Source: Nitrosopumilaceae archaeon (GTDB taxonomy: Archaea > Thermoproteota > Nitrososphaeria > Nitrososphaerales > Nitrosopumilaceae). From it: a DNA stretch of 64,000 nt. Under the pieces are notes generated by a model. It was not told the origin of the DNA. It did not search any database and saw nothing but the letters and a program-made list of their open reading frames with translations. Location of the stretch: the NCBI GenBank assembly GCA_035631875.1, contig DASQHX010000009.1, positions 363,281-427,280 of the forward strand, in the 5' to 3' direction. A program made the position numbers and the translations under genes. This document shows positions 24,672 through 33,893 of this stretch, one piece after another. Position 1 is the stretch's first letter. Every line of letters starts with the position of its first letter.

Positions 24672-25583
24672 TTGAGAAAATTACTTTCAATTTTAATAAT
24701 GTCATTAATGCTTTTATCAATGTCACAAGTTTTTGGTCAGGAATTAACAATGGGACAAAATCCGGTGGAAGACATTAAAATTGTACTTGATGAAAGCGGA
24801 ACAGCTCATGTGACACATTTTGTTAAAGGTAACAGTGCAGTGGCAATTCAAGTAATTACAGTAAAAGGAAATATGACAAACTTTTCTGTAACAGATCAAA
24901 ATGGCAATTCCGTACAATATTTTAGTGTAGCCACAGCTCAAAAATCAGTATTGTTTCCTCCCACATCAAGAAATATGACTATAATCAAATATGATCTAAC
25001 AAATGCCGTAACTCAAATTAATGGCGTTTGGGAATGGAATTATACAGAACCATCTGATGCGGGTTATACAGACTTTTACTTCCCAAAAGGAGCTGACACG
25101 ATTTGGGCCAATCATAGACCAGTTTATCTAGGTGATCATGGACTTAGACAACACGGTAATGGTTTTACTTTAGACTATATTATCAATGAACCAGTCACTT
25201 TACAAAATGTAGAATGGCAAAATAGTAATTTCATAGTAGGTATACAAACTCTTTCAGATTTGGGTCCTTATACATTTGACCAATCAGCAAAAGCATATTC
25301 ATTTGATATCAATAAACCACATTCATTTGTAACAGTAATAATGCCACAGAAGCTTTTATGGGCCAATGAATTCCAAGGAAAGCTTAATGGTAATGGTACT
25401 TTAACCAACACGTTTTACAAAAATGGAACTCATATTTGGATTGGATTACATCCATCTAAAGCTGGCACAATTCAGTTAACGGGTACAACTGCAATTCCTG
25501 AATTTCCATTATTTGTGCCGTTGGTCATAGGAATCACTGTTGTAATTGCATTACAGTTCAGAAACCGCCTAAATTTCAACTAG
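24672..25583 (+). CDS. Surface protein with PEFP C-terminal anchor
   Basis: A 303-residue protein starting at TTG 24672 (an ATG just upstream runs into a stop). It has a signal peptide (about 1-23), a beta-rich ectodomain with several aromatic residues (WEWNYTEPSDAGYTDFYFPK), and an ending with IPEFPLFVPLVIGI, a membrane helix and a short basic tail. This PEF plus helix plus basic tail is the layout of archaeal C-terminal sorting signals. Follows cyclophilin by 10 bp. Function of the ectodomain unknown. Confidence 0.75.
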   Translation: MRKLLSILIMSLMLLSMSQVFGQELTMGQNPVEDIKIVLDESGTAHVTHFVKGNSAVAIQVITVKGNMTNFSVTDQNGNSVQYFSVATAQKSVLFPPTSRNMTIIKYDLTNAVTQINGVWEWNYTEPSDAGYTDFYFPKGADTIWANHRPVYLGDHGLRQHGNGFTLDYIINEPVTLQNVEWQNSNFIVGIQTLSDLGPYTFDQSAKAYSFDINKPHSFVTVIMPQKLLWANEFQGKLNGNGTLTNTFYKNGTHIWIGLHPSKAGTIQLTGTTAIPEFPLFVPLVIGITVVIALQFRNRLNFN

Positions 25584-25604
25584 GTTATTAGGTGTATTCC
25601 ATAA

Positions 25605-25799
25605 ATGAATTCTATGCAATGTGGCTGTCATTGTATAAAATGCGGAAGTACTGATCTAAAATCAGAACAGGTAGGCAAGATTGAAAGTGATGGGTATTTT
25701 GATATGCATCATACATGTAGAAAATGTAATGTTCATTTTGACCACTTGGAAGGAGATGTATTTGATTCCTGCAAAGTTTGTGGTTACAAATCTAGCTGA
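25605..25799 (+). CDS. Small double zinc-ribbon protein
   Basis: A 64-residue protein with cysteine groups CGCHCIKC, CRKC and CKVC, enough for two zinc ribbons, plus His residues (DMHHTC). No membrane part. Short distance (22 bp) to the surface protein upstream. Similar mini zinc proteins are at 2027 and 22947. Confidence 0.65.
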   Translation: MNSMQCGCHCIKCGSTDLKSEQVGKIESDGYFDMHHTCRKCNVHFDHLEGDVFDSCKVCGYKSS

Positions 25800-26283
25800 A
25801 CTGTGCTATTATCTTGTTTGAGTAGTAGCTACGTTTTTCTCGCATGTCTTTTTGTATTTCTTTTTTCAAGGCCATATTTGCCAGTACCTTTGATACATCT
25901 AGTGGTACGGCAGCCCAACCATATTCACGGAGTTGTGCAACAACCTCTGAAACTGTTCTTGGTTGTTCAAAAAAAGAATCCCGTGTTAGTATGTGTATTT
26001 TGCTTCTTATCTGATTTCTATCAATAGAAATTGGTTGAACGAATTCAGGTTCATGAATTTCAGCATCTTCAAGCGAACTTAGATAATTTGTTTTTGGTTC
26101 ATTATTTAGTACTTCTCTTATGATTTCTACTTGTGTGTTTGTTCTTTGTTCTTCGGTTTGATTTCTTGCTACAAACCTAGAAAGATTGTATATGACTTCG
26201 TCTATGCTTTTATTGTCTACGTAAAAGTCCTTAGATTCTACTTCTATCTCATTTTCACCGAATTTTAGTCTAATTTTGGCCAT
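25792..26283 (-). CDS. Conserved hypothetical soluble protein
   Basis: A protein of 163 residues from ATG 26283 (MAKIRLKFGENEIEVESKDF); an alternative Met three codons earlier exists. The N-terminal 30 residues look like a small beta element; the C-terminal third (REYGWAAVPLDVSKVLANMALKKEIQKD) resembles a winged helix. I do not recognise it. Its end overlaps the zinc-ribbon gene by 8 bp. Confidence 0.6.
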   Translation of the reverse strand: MAKIRLKFGENEIEVESKDFYVDNKSIDEVIYNLSRFVARNQTEEQRTNTQVEIIREVLNNEPKTNYLSSLEDAEIHEPEFVQPISIDRNQIRSKIHILTRDSFFEQPRTVSEVVAQLREYGWAAVPLDVSKVLANMALKKEIQKDMREKRSYYSNKIIAQFS

Positions 26284-26419
26284 TCGTATCAATCCATTTG
26301 AGTATTTTCATTTATTCTACTAGCTCTAAGTAGCTTAGAAAACAGATCAAAATTTTTACACAAATTATTTGGTTTTTTTTCCTATGTGTGCTAAAAAGGA
26401 ATTTTTTGGTTGAGATAGT

Positions 26420-26890
26420 ATGCAAAAGAATTCTAAGATAATCATGGTAATAGCAATAATAGGCGCAGTTGGTGCTTTTGGGTATATTCAGTATGTTTCT
26501 GTTACTCATCTCCATGTGTCCATATTAGACAGTAAGGTTGTGGAGAGAACTAATGATGGTACACTCTATAATATGCAGCTTGAATTTAAGAATCCATCAT
26601 TAATGATTTTAAATGTAGGAAAAACTGACTTTGTAATATCTGTAGAAGGTCAAGATCTTGGTAGTGGTACACTAGAACCATCTACAATACCCGCTATGGG
26701 AAATACTGTTCAAAAAGCACCATTTCTAGCTGATAATACGATTCTTGATAAATATAATAAAAATAATAATGTTCCATCTGTAAAATTAACTGGAACGACA
26801 AAATACGATTTCCTTGTTGCTTCAATTAATATTCCCTTTACATATTATCCCACACAAGACGAAGCTAGCGCATTTATACACGGTACGTAA
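26420..26890 (+). CDS. Membrane-anchored LEA14-like protein
   Basis: A 156-residue protein: one N-terminal membrane helix (about 7-24), then a beta sandwich with NMQLEFKNPSLMILNVGKTDF and SVEGQDLGSGT, the LEA14/WHy pattern also seen at 20529. Likely outside the cell. It lies 11 bp before the PfkB gene. Confidence 0.7.
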   Translation: MQKNSKIIMVIAIIGAVGAFGYIQYVSVTHLHVSILDSKVVERTNDGTLYNMQLEFKNPSLMILNVGKTDFVISVEGQDLGSGTLEPSTIPAMGNTVQKAPFLADNTILDKYNKNNNVPSVKLTGTTKYDFLVASINIPFTYYPTQDEASAFIHGT

Positions 26891-26901
26891 ATCAGCAAAA
26901 T

Positions 26902-27795
26902 ATGCTGACAGTTTTTGGTTCTGTTGCACTGGATACTATAAGGACACCTACGAAAATTCTAAAAAACGTACTTGGAGGTGCTGCAACTTATGCAGCAATC
27001 TCAGCTAGTTTTTTTGTAAAACCTGGGCTTATTGCAGTAATAGGTCAAGACTTTCCAAAAAAATATCATAATATTTTAAACAAATTTGTTGATTTGAAAG
27101 GAGTAGTACGTGCAAATGGAAAAACATTCAGATATGATGGAAGTTATGACCAGACACTGAGCATTAGAACTACAAATAAAACAGAGCTTAATGTTCTTGG
27201 GGGTTTTAGACCAATTGTTCCAGAAAAGTATAGAAAATCAGAATTTGTTTATCTTGCAAATAATGATCCAGTACAGAATACTAAGATCATAAAGGAATTT
27301 GACAGAGTAAAATTTTCAATGTGCGATACAATTGATTTTTGGATCTCTAGTAAAAGAAACGATGTCATAAAAATGATGGGCGTAGTAGATTCTGTTGTAA
27401 TAAATGATGAGGAAGCAAAACTTCTGACTAAAACTCACAACCTCATAACATGTGCAAAAAAGATTATGGAGTGGGGAACAAAATATGTAATTATTAAAAA
27501 AGGTGAACATGGTTCACTTCTTTTTTATGAGGATGTGGTTTTTCCATCACCTGCATTTTCTATGGAAAATATAGTCGATCCTACTGGAGCAGGTGACTCG
27601 TTTGCAGGTGGCATGATTGGATATATGTCAAGTAAGAATAGTACAAAAATCTCAACTATTCGTGAAGCTGCAGTATATGGAAACATCATGGGATCATTTG
27701 CTGTAGAGAAATACGGGGTATATGGTTTGACAAATCTAAAGAAATCACAAGTTCAGAAAAGATTTAAAAAATATAGAAGTATGGTTAGATTCTAA
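26902..27795 (+). CDS. PfkB-family sugar/nucleoside kinase
   Basis: A 297-residue ribokinase-fold enzyme. The C-terminal signature DPTGAGDSFAGG (residues about 228-239) has the catalytic Asp. The N-terminus contains GGAATYAAISASFF and later VINDEEAKLL. Substrate is not clear: archaeal members phosphorylate nucleosides, sugars or ADP-ribose-type compounds. Short gap to both neighbours. Confidence 0.88.
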   Translation: MLTVFGSVALDTIRTPTKILKNVLGGAATYAAISASFFVKPGLIAVIGQDFPKKYHNILNKFVDLKGVVRANGKTFRYDGSYDQTLSIRTTNKTELNVLGGFRPIVPEKYRKSEFVYLANNDPVQNTKIIKEFDRVKFSMCDTIDFWISSKRNDVIKMMGVVDSVVINDEEAKLLTKTHNLITCAKKIMEWGTKYVIIKKGEHGSLLFYEDVVFPSPAFSMENIVDPTGAGDSFAGGMIGYMSSKNSTKISTIREAAVYGNIMGSFAVEKYGVYGLTNLKKSQVQKRFKKYRSMVRF

Positions 27796-27829
27796 CAAAG
27801 GTTATAGATATCAAATCAAGACCAAACCT

Positions 27830-28162
27830 ATGGAAGATAAACTAGAAACAATATTCAAGTTACAAAAAAATTTGGAAAAAATGATGAGCCTAGATAGATA
27901 TCCAAAGGATGTAGAGGGAAAAATTTCTGCTCTTTGTACAGCTATAGTTCATGAGGCAATAGAACTACAACGAACTACAAACTGGAAATGGTGGAAAAAA
28001 CCAACTACTTTTGATCAAGCTGCTGCTCGTGAAGAACTCATAGATATATGGCATTTTGTTATCCAAGCTTCTCTTGAATTGAATATGACTCCAGATGATA
28101 TCTTAAATGAATACCAAAAGAAAAATAAAATAAATCAAGAGCGACAGAAGAACGGCTATTAG
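27830..28162 (+). CDS. Dimeric dUTPase / MazG-like NTP pyrophosphohydrolase
   Basis: A 110-residue all-alpha protein. The metal-binding helices contain HEAIELQRTTNWKWWK and REELIDIWHFVIQASLEL, the E-x2-E and E-x-x-D pattern of the all-alpha dUTPase/MazG group; the NWKWWK stretch is typical for dimeric dUTPases. It would cleanse the dUTP pool. Its TAG overlaps the convergent MtrA-like gene by 4 bp. Confidence 0.82.
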   Translation: MEDKLETIFKLQKNLEKMMSLDRYPKDVEGKISALCTAIVHEAIELQRTTNWKWWKKPTTFDQAAAREELIDIWHFVIQASLELNMTPDDILNEYQKKNKINQERQKNGY

Positions 28163-28644
28163 ATTTTTACTCTTGTATTAATTGAAAGTTTAATTTTAGA
28201 AATACTAGTTTCACCAATTTCATCAATAAGTTTTATCTGAGTTTGAAATTCATGAATATCTGACTTTGTTATAGTCAGTACAGGATCAGGACTAGATGAA
28301 CCGATAATTTTTCCCTGACTGTCTACTCCATTTTTGTAAAGATTAAGAAGTGAATGTCCTGGTCTATGCCCAGGTGTATCTTTTCCACAAAGTAGAATTG
28401 TTTCTAAATTTTTATTTGATATTACATATCTAACCAATGAATTAATCCCTTTGTTTTCAGAAAATAGTCTTCCTGCGAGGGCAACTTTTGACAACAGATT
28501 AGAATTGGCAATTTCTTTTAGCAGAGTAATACTTGAAAGGGTACAAATTGCAAGTGAAGATTTTGGATTTCCGAAAAATATTTCTTCGTTGATAGGAAGA
28601 ATAATTTTGCATACTTCACCTGCTAGATTTTCTATTAAATTCAT
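28159..28644 (-). CDS. MtrA-like corrinoid-binding domain protein
   Basis: A 161-residue protein matching the cytoplasmic domain of tetrahydromethanopterin S-methyltransferase subunit A: AICTLSSITL, AGRLFSENKGINSLVRYVI, the CGKDTPGHRPGHSLLNLYKNG region with candidate axial histidines, and GKIIGSSSPDPVLT. The usual C-terminal membrane helix is missing. The rest of the Mtr complex is not here and thaumarchaeotes are not methanogens, so the role is likely a corrinoid carrier or methyl transfer to another acceptor. Start ATG overlaps the stop of the upstream aminotransferase (4 bp). Confidence 0.8.
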   Translation of the reverse strand: MNLIENLAGEVCKIILPINEEIFFGNPKSSLAICTLSSITLLKEIANSNLLSKVALAGRLFSENKGINSLVRYVISNKNLETILLCGKDTPGHRPGHSLLNLYKNGVDSQGKIIGSSSPDPVLTITKSDIHEFQTQIKLIDEIGETSISKIKLSINTRVKI

Positions 28645-29729
28645 GCCTTAACAGCTTTATGCATAGATTTTGCTATGAATTCGAGTTCTTGTTTACTTAC
28701 TAACGGATGAACTGGTAAGCTTAGAACACTAGAGGCTGCCCATTCTGTAACAGAAAGCTTTTGTTTAGAATTATAAAATGGAGTCTTGTGTACAGGAATT
28801 GAATAGTAAGCTGTTGCACCAATTCCCTCAGAATTCAGTTTTTTCATTATCTTGTTTCTATTTTTAGTGGCAATTGTAAAAAGATACCAATTAACCTTCT
28901 CACCTTTTCTTTCATGAGGGATTACAATGTCCAAGTCAGACAAAAGTTCAGTGAGAGTTATAGCATTCTTTTGTCTTTGTTTTAGAAAGCTACCTAGTTT
29001 TTTCATTTGTATTTTTGCTATTGCCGCATTAATTTCGGGAAGTCTCAAGTTCAAACCAAGAGTTCGGGTATCATAACCATGTAGCATACCATGGTTTCTT
29101 ATTTTGCGCAATTTTTCAAAAAGGCTTTTATCATTAGTAACTATTGCACCACCTTCACCTGATGTCATTACCTTTGCTGCATACAAACTAAAGCATCCAA
29201 GTTTAGAAAATGTTCCTGAATGTTTTCCCTTGTAAGTTGTACCAAGTGACTGTGCAGCATCCTCAATTATTTCTAAATTGTATTTGTTTGCTACCTCAGA
29301 CAACTCATTCATGTAAGACATATTTCCATACAAATGAACAGGAATTATTGCCTTAGATTTTTTTGTAATTTTTTTTCGTAAATCATTAGGATCCATAGTA
29401 TAGTTTTCTTTTAATATATCAACGAAAACAGGTTTTGCTCCAACTGATACTACTGAATTTGCAGTCGCAACAAATGTGAATGATGGAAGAAGCACTTCAT
29501 CTCCTTGTTTAATGTCAAGTGAATACAGTGCTGCTTGCAGTGCAGCAGTACCAGAGTTTACTGCTACTGCATATTTTGATTTAACAAATGAAGAAAGAAG
29601 CTTCTCAAATTCTTGTACTCTTTTACCGCCCGAGTTTGCTGCAGATGTAAGAGAATTTTCTACCAGTACAGCCCTTACTTCATTGATTTCTTCTTTGCCG
29701 ATTATTGGTGTATTTACCAGGATTTTCAA
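28641..29729 (-). CDS. DegT/DnrJ/EryC1/StrS-type aminotransferase
   Basis: A 362-residue PLP enzyme of the sugar aminotransferase group. Features: VNSGTAALQAALYSLDIKQG, DEVLLPSFTFVATANSV, the EDAAQSLGTTYKG Asp region, and the Lys in LYAAKVMTSGEGG. It probably aminates a nucleotide-linked keto sugar for surface glycans. It is translationally coupled to the MtrA-like gene, an odd pairing. Confidence 0.9.
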   Translation of the reverse strand: MKILVNTPIIGKEEINEVRAVLVENSLTSAANSGGKRVQEFEKLLSSFVKSKYAVAVNSGTAALQAALYSLDIKQGDEVLLPSFTFVATANSVVSVGAKPVFVDILKENYTMDPNDLRKKITKKSKAIIPVHLYGNMSYMNELSEVANKYNLEIIEDAAQSLGTTYKGKHSGTFSKLGCFSLYAAKVMTSGEGGAIVTNDKSLFEKLRKIRNHGMLHGYDTRTLGLNLRLPEINAAIAKIQMKKLGSFLKQRQKNAITLTELLSDLDIVIPHERKGEKVNWYLFTIATKNRNKIMKKLNSEGIGATAYYSIPVHKTPFYNSKQKLSVTEWAASSVLSLPVHPLVSKQELEFIAKSMHKAVKA

Positions 29730-29821
29730 CTACAGAAATTATGATTATAAATACTATAATAAACCTCTGGAATTTATTCAAAACCAATTTTTATATTTCA
29801 GATGAAAACAATTGGAGTTGA

Positions 29822-30385
29822 ATGAAAGTACACTTGCAAGAGAATGAAGCCGGATACAGGATATTTTTGTACATTTTCTACGCTTGTGCAGTAATAATGG
29901 CATCTATTACAGCATTTGGAATCTATGCTATGTTTGAAGAGTGGTCAACTAAAGGCACGTATGTAATGGGAGAGGTTCTTGTAAAAACTGAATTTCCTAC
30001 AAGTCATTTTGCTAAACTGACAACTTGGTTATTCTTTTCTACTATAGTAGGATGGTATTGTGTAACAAGAGTGGGGTGGAAAAAAACTACCAGCATTCCA
30101 TCATGGAGATTGTCTCTTCTTCAGTTGATGTTAGTAGGATTTTCTACAATCTGTCTTTATGAAGCAATTTATAATTTTGTAGTTCTTAATGCACAGATTA
30201 CTGCAGGCATTGTGGCTGGAAAGGTACCAGACATAGATTCGTTAACTATTGCATATCCTGATCCAAATAGGCCATGGAATCTAATCTTTGCAACAAAGAT
30301 GTTCCTTGCAGGTTTTATAATAAGCTCACATGCACTCTACCTTAGTACAAGACCAAGGAAACAACATCATGAACTTGATGCGTAA
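29822..30385 (+). CDS. Four-helix membrane protein, hypothetical
   Basis: A 187-residue protein with four membrane helices (about 15-37, 64-84, 100-122, 156-178). The loop TYVMGEVLVKTEFPTSHFAKL and the segment AYPDPNRPWNLIFATKMFLAG look conserved. No cofactor motif. It precedes tyrS by 34 bp. I cannot assign a function. Confidence 0.62.
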   Translation: MKVHLQENEAGYRIFLYIFYACAVIMASITAFGIYAMFEEWSTKGTYVMGEVLVKTEFPTSHFAKLTTWLFFSTIVGWYCVTRVGWKKTTSIPSWRLSLLQLMLVGFSTICLYEAIYNFVVLNAQITAGIVAGKVPDIDSLTIAYPDPNRPWNLIFATKMFLAGFIISSHALYLSTRPRKQHHELDA

Positions 30386-30419
30386 CTTTATAGGGTTACA
30401 AAGGAAAATTTGACTCGCA

Positions 30420-31472
30420 TTGGATGTTACAGAAAAAATAGCACTTGTGACAAAAGATCCTACTGAAGAAGTAGTAACCAAAGAGGAACTTGAAAATCTT
30501 TTCAAGACAAATTCACATCCAAAACACTATATCGGATTAGAAATTTCCGGATTCTTACATCTTGGAAGTCTCATACTAACTGGTTTTAAGATCAATGATT
30601 TCATCAAGGCAGGAGTAGAGTCTACCATCTTTTTAGCTGATTGGCACACTTTTATCAATAATAAGCTTGGAGGAGATTGGGAAAAAATTAAGAGTGTTTC
30701 TAAATACTATGCAGATGCTTTCAAGCTTTTTTGTCCTGGTGTGAAAATAATTCAAGGTTCTGAGCTTTATGAGTCAAGAAAGGAGTATTGGTTAGATCTT
30801 GTGAAGTTTGCAAAACACATGTCACTTGAACGTGCCATGAGATCACTTACAATTATGGGAAGAACAGAAAAAGAAAAAATAGACTTGGGTCAGCTGCTTT
30901 ACCCGCCCATGCAAGCTGTTGATATACATGCCATGGATCTTGACATTGTTCATGCAGGCATGGATCAGAGAAAAATTCACATGCTTGTAAGAGAAATTTT
31001 TCCAAAAATGAAATGGAAAGTTCCCGTGGCTGTTCACCACCATATTCTTCCAGGTTTATCAGAACCACAAGATAATGATGTCAGGGATTCTAGTTTTACC
31101 GGTACTAAAATGAGCAAATCCAAATCAGGATCAGGGATTTTTATTCATGACTCTGATGATGAGATAAAATCAAAGTTCAAAAAAGCTTGGTGTCCAGAAG
31201 GAATTGTTGAAAATAACCCACTTTTAGAGATTTCAAGACATCTGCTTTTCCATGAGTTTGAGGAAATTACTGCTGAGAGACCCTCAAAGTTTGGTGGAAA
31301 TATAACATTCACCAGCTATCAACAACTAGAAAAAGAATTTGCAGAAAAGAAATTACATCCTTCTGACCTTAAAGAAACCGTTGCTAGATATATCATAGAG
31401 ATTATCAAACCTATTCGTCAGAAACTTGCCTTAAGTGAGGAGCTTGTTAATGCAATTAAACAAACTACCTAA
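30420..31472 (+). CDS. tyrS: Tyrosyl-tRNA synthetase
   Basis: A 350-residue class I synthetase of the archaeal/eukaryotic type, starting at TTG 30420. HIGH-like HLGSL near residue 47, and KMSKS (TKMSKSKSG) near residue 231. The AMDLDIVHAGMDQRKIHML segment recognises tyrosine. A CTTTATAGG TATA-like element ends about 25 bp before the TTG, supporting a leaderless mRNA. Confidence 0.95.
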   Translation: MDVTEKIALVTKDPTEEVVTKEELENLFKTNSHPKHYIGLEISGFLHLGSLILTGFKINDFIKAGVESTIFLADWHTFINNKLGGDWEKIKSVSKYYADAFKLFCPGVKIIQGSELYESRKEYWLDLVKFAKHMSLERAMRSLTIMGRTEKEKIDLGQLLYPPMQAVDIHAMDLDIVHAGMDQRKIHMLVREIFPKMKWKVPVAVHHHILPGLSEPQDNDVRDSSFTGTKMSKSKSGSGIFIHDSDDEIKSKFKKAWCPEGIVENNPLLEISRHLLFHEFEEITAERPSKFGGNITFTSYQQLEKEFAEKKLHPSDLKETVARYIIEIIKPIRQKLALSEELVNAIKQTT

Positions 31473-31524
31473 GTTGTGGTCTACTTTCTCTGAAAATAAT
31501 AAACTCACTTGGACTGATTTCATA

Positions 31525-32313
31525 CTAGTTTCTGTTTTTTTGCGGATCTATTATGTTGTACTTTGACGTATATCCACGAGGGTTGATCATCAAGTCTTGG
31601 TATGTATATGTAGAAGAATTTCCAACTATTACAGTACTAATCATGCCAAGTTGATCTGCGTGATTTTCAAGGTTTTCTAGATCTGTTAGAACTATTGTTT
31701 GTGATTCCCTAAATGCTCCTTTTACTATTGCAACTGGTGTAGTTGGAGATCTATATTTTAACAAAATTTTTCGTGTGTCTTGTAGTTGATGAATTCTTTT
31801 TTTGCTAGATGGATTGTAAATAACTATCACATAATCTCCTTGTGCAGCTGCTTCTACTCTTTTTACTATTATTTCCCATGGAACCAACAAATCACTCATG
31901 CTTACAACAGCAAAATCTGTCATGAGCGGAGAACCTACAAGAGCAGCACAGGAATTGAGTGAAGATACTCCTGGTACTATTTCAACATACAAACCATTTT
32001 TTCTATCCCATCCTTCCTCTGCAAGTACTTCATAGATGAGACCAGCCATTCCATAAATTCCTGGATCTCCACTTGAAACAAGTGAGACTATTTTTCCTGA
32101 TTTAGCAAGATCAATGCATTGATGAGCTCTTTCTACCTCTTGAGTCATAGCATATCGGTGAACTTCCTTTCCATCAATAAGATCTTCTACCAAGTTGACA
32201 TATGTTTCATATCCAACGATGGTATTACTTTCTTCGATCACTTGTTTTGCACGAAAAGTCATGTGATCATGATGACCAGGACCAACTCCTACAATGTATA
32301 ATTTTCCAGTCAT
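31525..32313 (-). CDS. cbiH: Precorrin-3B / cobalt-factor III C17-methyltransferase
   Basis: A 262-residue SAM-dependent tetrapyrrole methylase. N-terminal GKLYIVGVGPGHHDHMT and VSSGDPGIYGMAG (about residues 80-92) are family motifs; NPSSKKRIHQL and TVIVGNSSTY fit the CbiH/CobJ branch. It acts in corrin ring contraction. It stands apart from cbiE, so cobamide genes are scattered. Confidence 0.9.
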   Translation of the reverse strand: MTGKLYIVGVGPGHHDHMTFRAKQVIEESNTIVGYETYVNLVEDLIDGKEVHRYAMTQEVERAHQCIDLAKSGKIVSLVSSGDPGIYGMAGLIYEVLAEEGWDRKNGLYVEIVPGVSSLNSCAALVGSPLMTDFAVVSMSDLLVPWEIIVKRVEAAAQGDYVIVIYNPSSKKRIHQLQDTRKILLKYRSPTTPVAIVKGAFRESQTIVLTDLENLENHADQLGMISTVIVGNSSTYTYQDLMINPRGYTSKYNIIDPQKNRN

Positions 32314-32370
32314 GTTACAATAAACCGTTGTTTAAGGAAATTTATCCGTTTTCATAAAAAATAACTAATT

Positions 32371-33819
32371 TTACTGAAATGGATCTATGAATGGACAATC
32401 CAGAACATAATCAGTATCTAAAACTTTTGCAGGTTGTATTGTTATATCTCCTATTGATTTCTTTGTGTTAATATCTTCCATGTTTTCAAGAAGTTTTGCC
32501 TGGGTTGGATTATTCCAAGAAACCAGAGATATCTTGCATAGCGGTCCATACGTATCGTATCCTGAAGATGCACTACTAATTCCTGGTTGGAAACCAAAAG
32601 GTCCTGATCCTGTTAGTCCATTTGTAAATTGAAAAAAGTCTATGAATGCAGGACTTAGTGAGGAAAGTGAGGGTGTATTTACTATACCCATCATTTTAGC
32701 TAGTCCTTCTGTTGTGGCATCAGTTACAATATAGTAAATGGTTTTACCATCTGGTCCCCATGATCTGTGAGCTACAAAGGTAACAACCATGTTGTTGGTA
32801 TTAATATCAAGAATTTGCCCTCCTTCAAACGGCTTTTGTTCTAGATTTTTATCTTCTCGAATTGACATTTGACCACCAGGCCACATGATCTGCGGCATGT
32901 TTATGATTACGCCAATATTGCTAAGTTTTACTTTGCCTGTCATATTTGCATCAAGAATTTTTTGTTCGGAATCTAAAATTTCTGTATTATTTGTATTCCA
33001 AATTACATGTATTACAGATCTAAGTGGGGTGTATTGATCTTGTGCAGGAGTACTTGAAAAGACATCATTTTGAAATCCATTAATTCCATTACCCATAATT
33101 CCATTATCGAAGAGATAGACTTTGCCTAACGATTCTTTTGGAAGGTTACTTAGGATTGGTGAATTTCCAACTTTCCATTTTTGTTTTTCAGAGATTACAG
33201 TAGCACTTTTTTTATCGTTAGTATCAGTTATGATATAGTAAACAGGACTAGTATTGAAGAATCCCATGTGCATTGGAATTTTTGCAGAAACACTTGCACT
33301 TGATAATTTTAATGAAGATTGTGTTATTGCAGAGTCTGCGTAATGTTGCATTGCTTCAGGTGTTTGTCCTCGTATCCATCCATCAACACTGACAGTCGCT
33401 GTAAATGCAGTAGAGTTTGTAGAATGCATACCAACTGCTGCTCCTGTGAAATCATAAGAACCTGCGTTTGTACCAGGATCCACTACAGTTTCAGCAAAAA
33501 TGGTGTTGCCATCAACTGTCCATGTAGGCTGACCTTTTGCATCAGCTCTGTCTATTTGATGCAAAATTATGATTTGTACTGGTTCACTTGCAGCATATGT
33601 TAATGAACCACTATACAAAGTTCCATTATTAGGAGATAAAATAATTGCCATTTGTTCACTATCGTGCCCTTGACCTGGATCTTGTGATGAGGTAAATGTC
33701 TGTGTGAACTGTATTTTTTTTATAATTCCTGCATTAACATATTGATTTGAAAGTAATGGGATAGAAAGTATAACAGCAGAAATAGCAAAAATTGCAATCA
33801 AAAGAATGTATTTGTTCAT
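32371..33819 (-). CDS. Large exported protein with an internal duplication
   Basis: A 482-residue protein with a signal peptide (about 1-30, ending VNA). The ectodomain has two weakly similar halves: each has a YYI(I/V)TD segment, a NGxxGxGxxGFQ stretch and a PL.xxxxVxWNN-like strand (around 205-310 and 360-460). No anchor at the end, no catalytic pattern. A secreted or S-layer-associated role is plausible. Not recognised. Confidence 0.65.
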   Translation of the reverse strand: MNKYILLIAIFAISAVILSIPLLSNQYVNAGIIKKIQFTQTFTSSQDPGQGHDSEQMAIILSPNNGTLYSGSLTYAASEPVQIIILHQIDRADAKGQPTWTVDGNTIFAETVVDPGTNAGSYDFTGAAVGMHSTNSTAFTATVSVDGWIRGQTPEAMQHYADSAITQSSLKLSSASVSAKIPMHMGFFNTSPVYYIITDTNDKKSATVISEKQKWKVGNSPILSNLPKESLGKVYLFDNGIMGNGINGFQNDVFSSTPAQDQYTPLRSVIHVIWNTNNTEILDSEQKILDANMTGKVKLSNIGVIINMPQIMWPGGQMSIREDKNLEQKPFEGGQILDINTNNMVVTFVAHRSWGPDGKTIYYIVTDATTEGLAKMMGIVNTPSLSSLSPAFIDFFQFTNGLTGSGPFGFQPGISSASSGYDTYGPLCKISLVSWNNPTQAKLLENMEDINTKKSIGDITIQPAKVLDTDYVLDCPFIDPFQ

Positions 33820-33893
33820 AAAGTCCGAATCATTGTTTTACATAAATGCCTTTTCCAAGGCTCAATTCTCATTTTTGAACTCGTTTTATAAAA

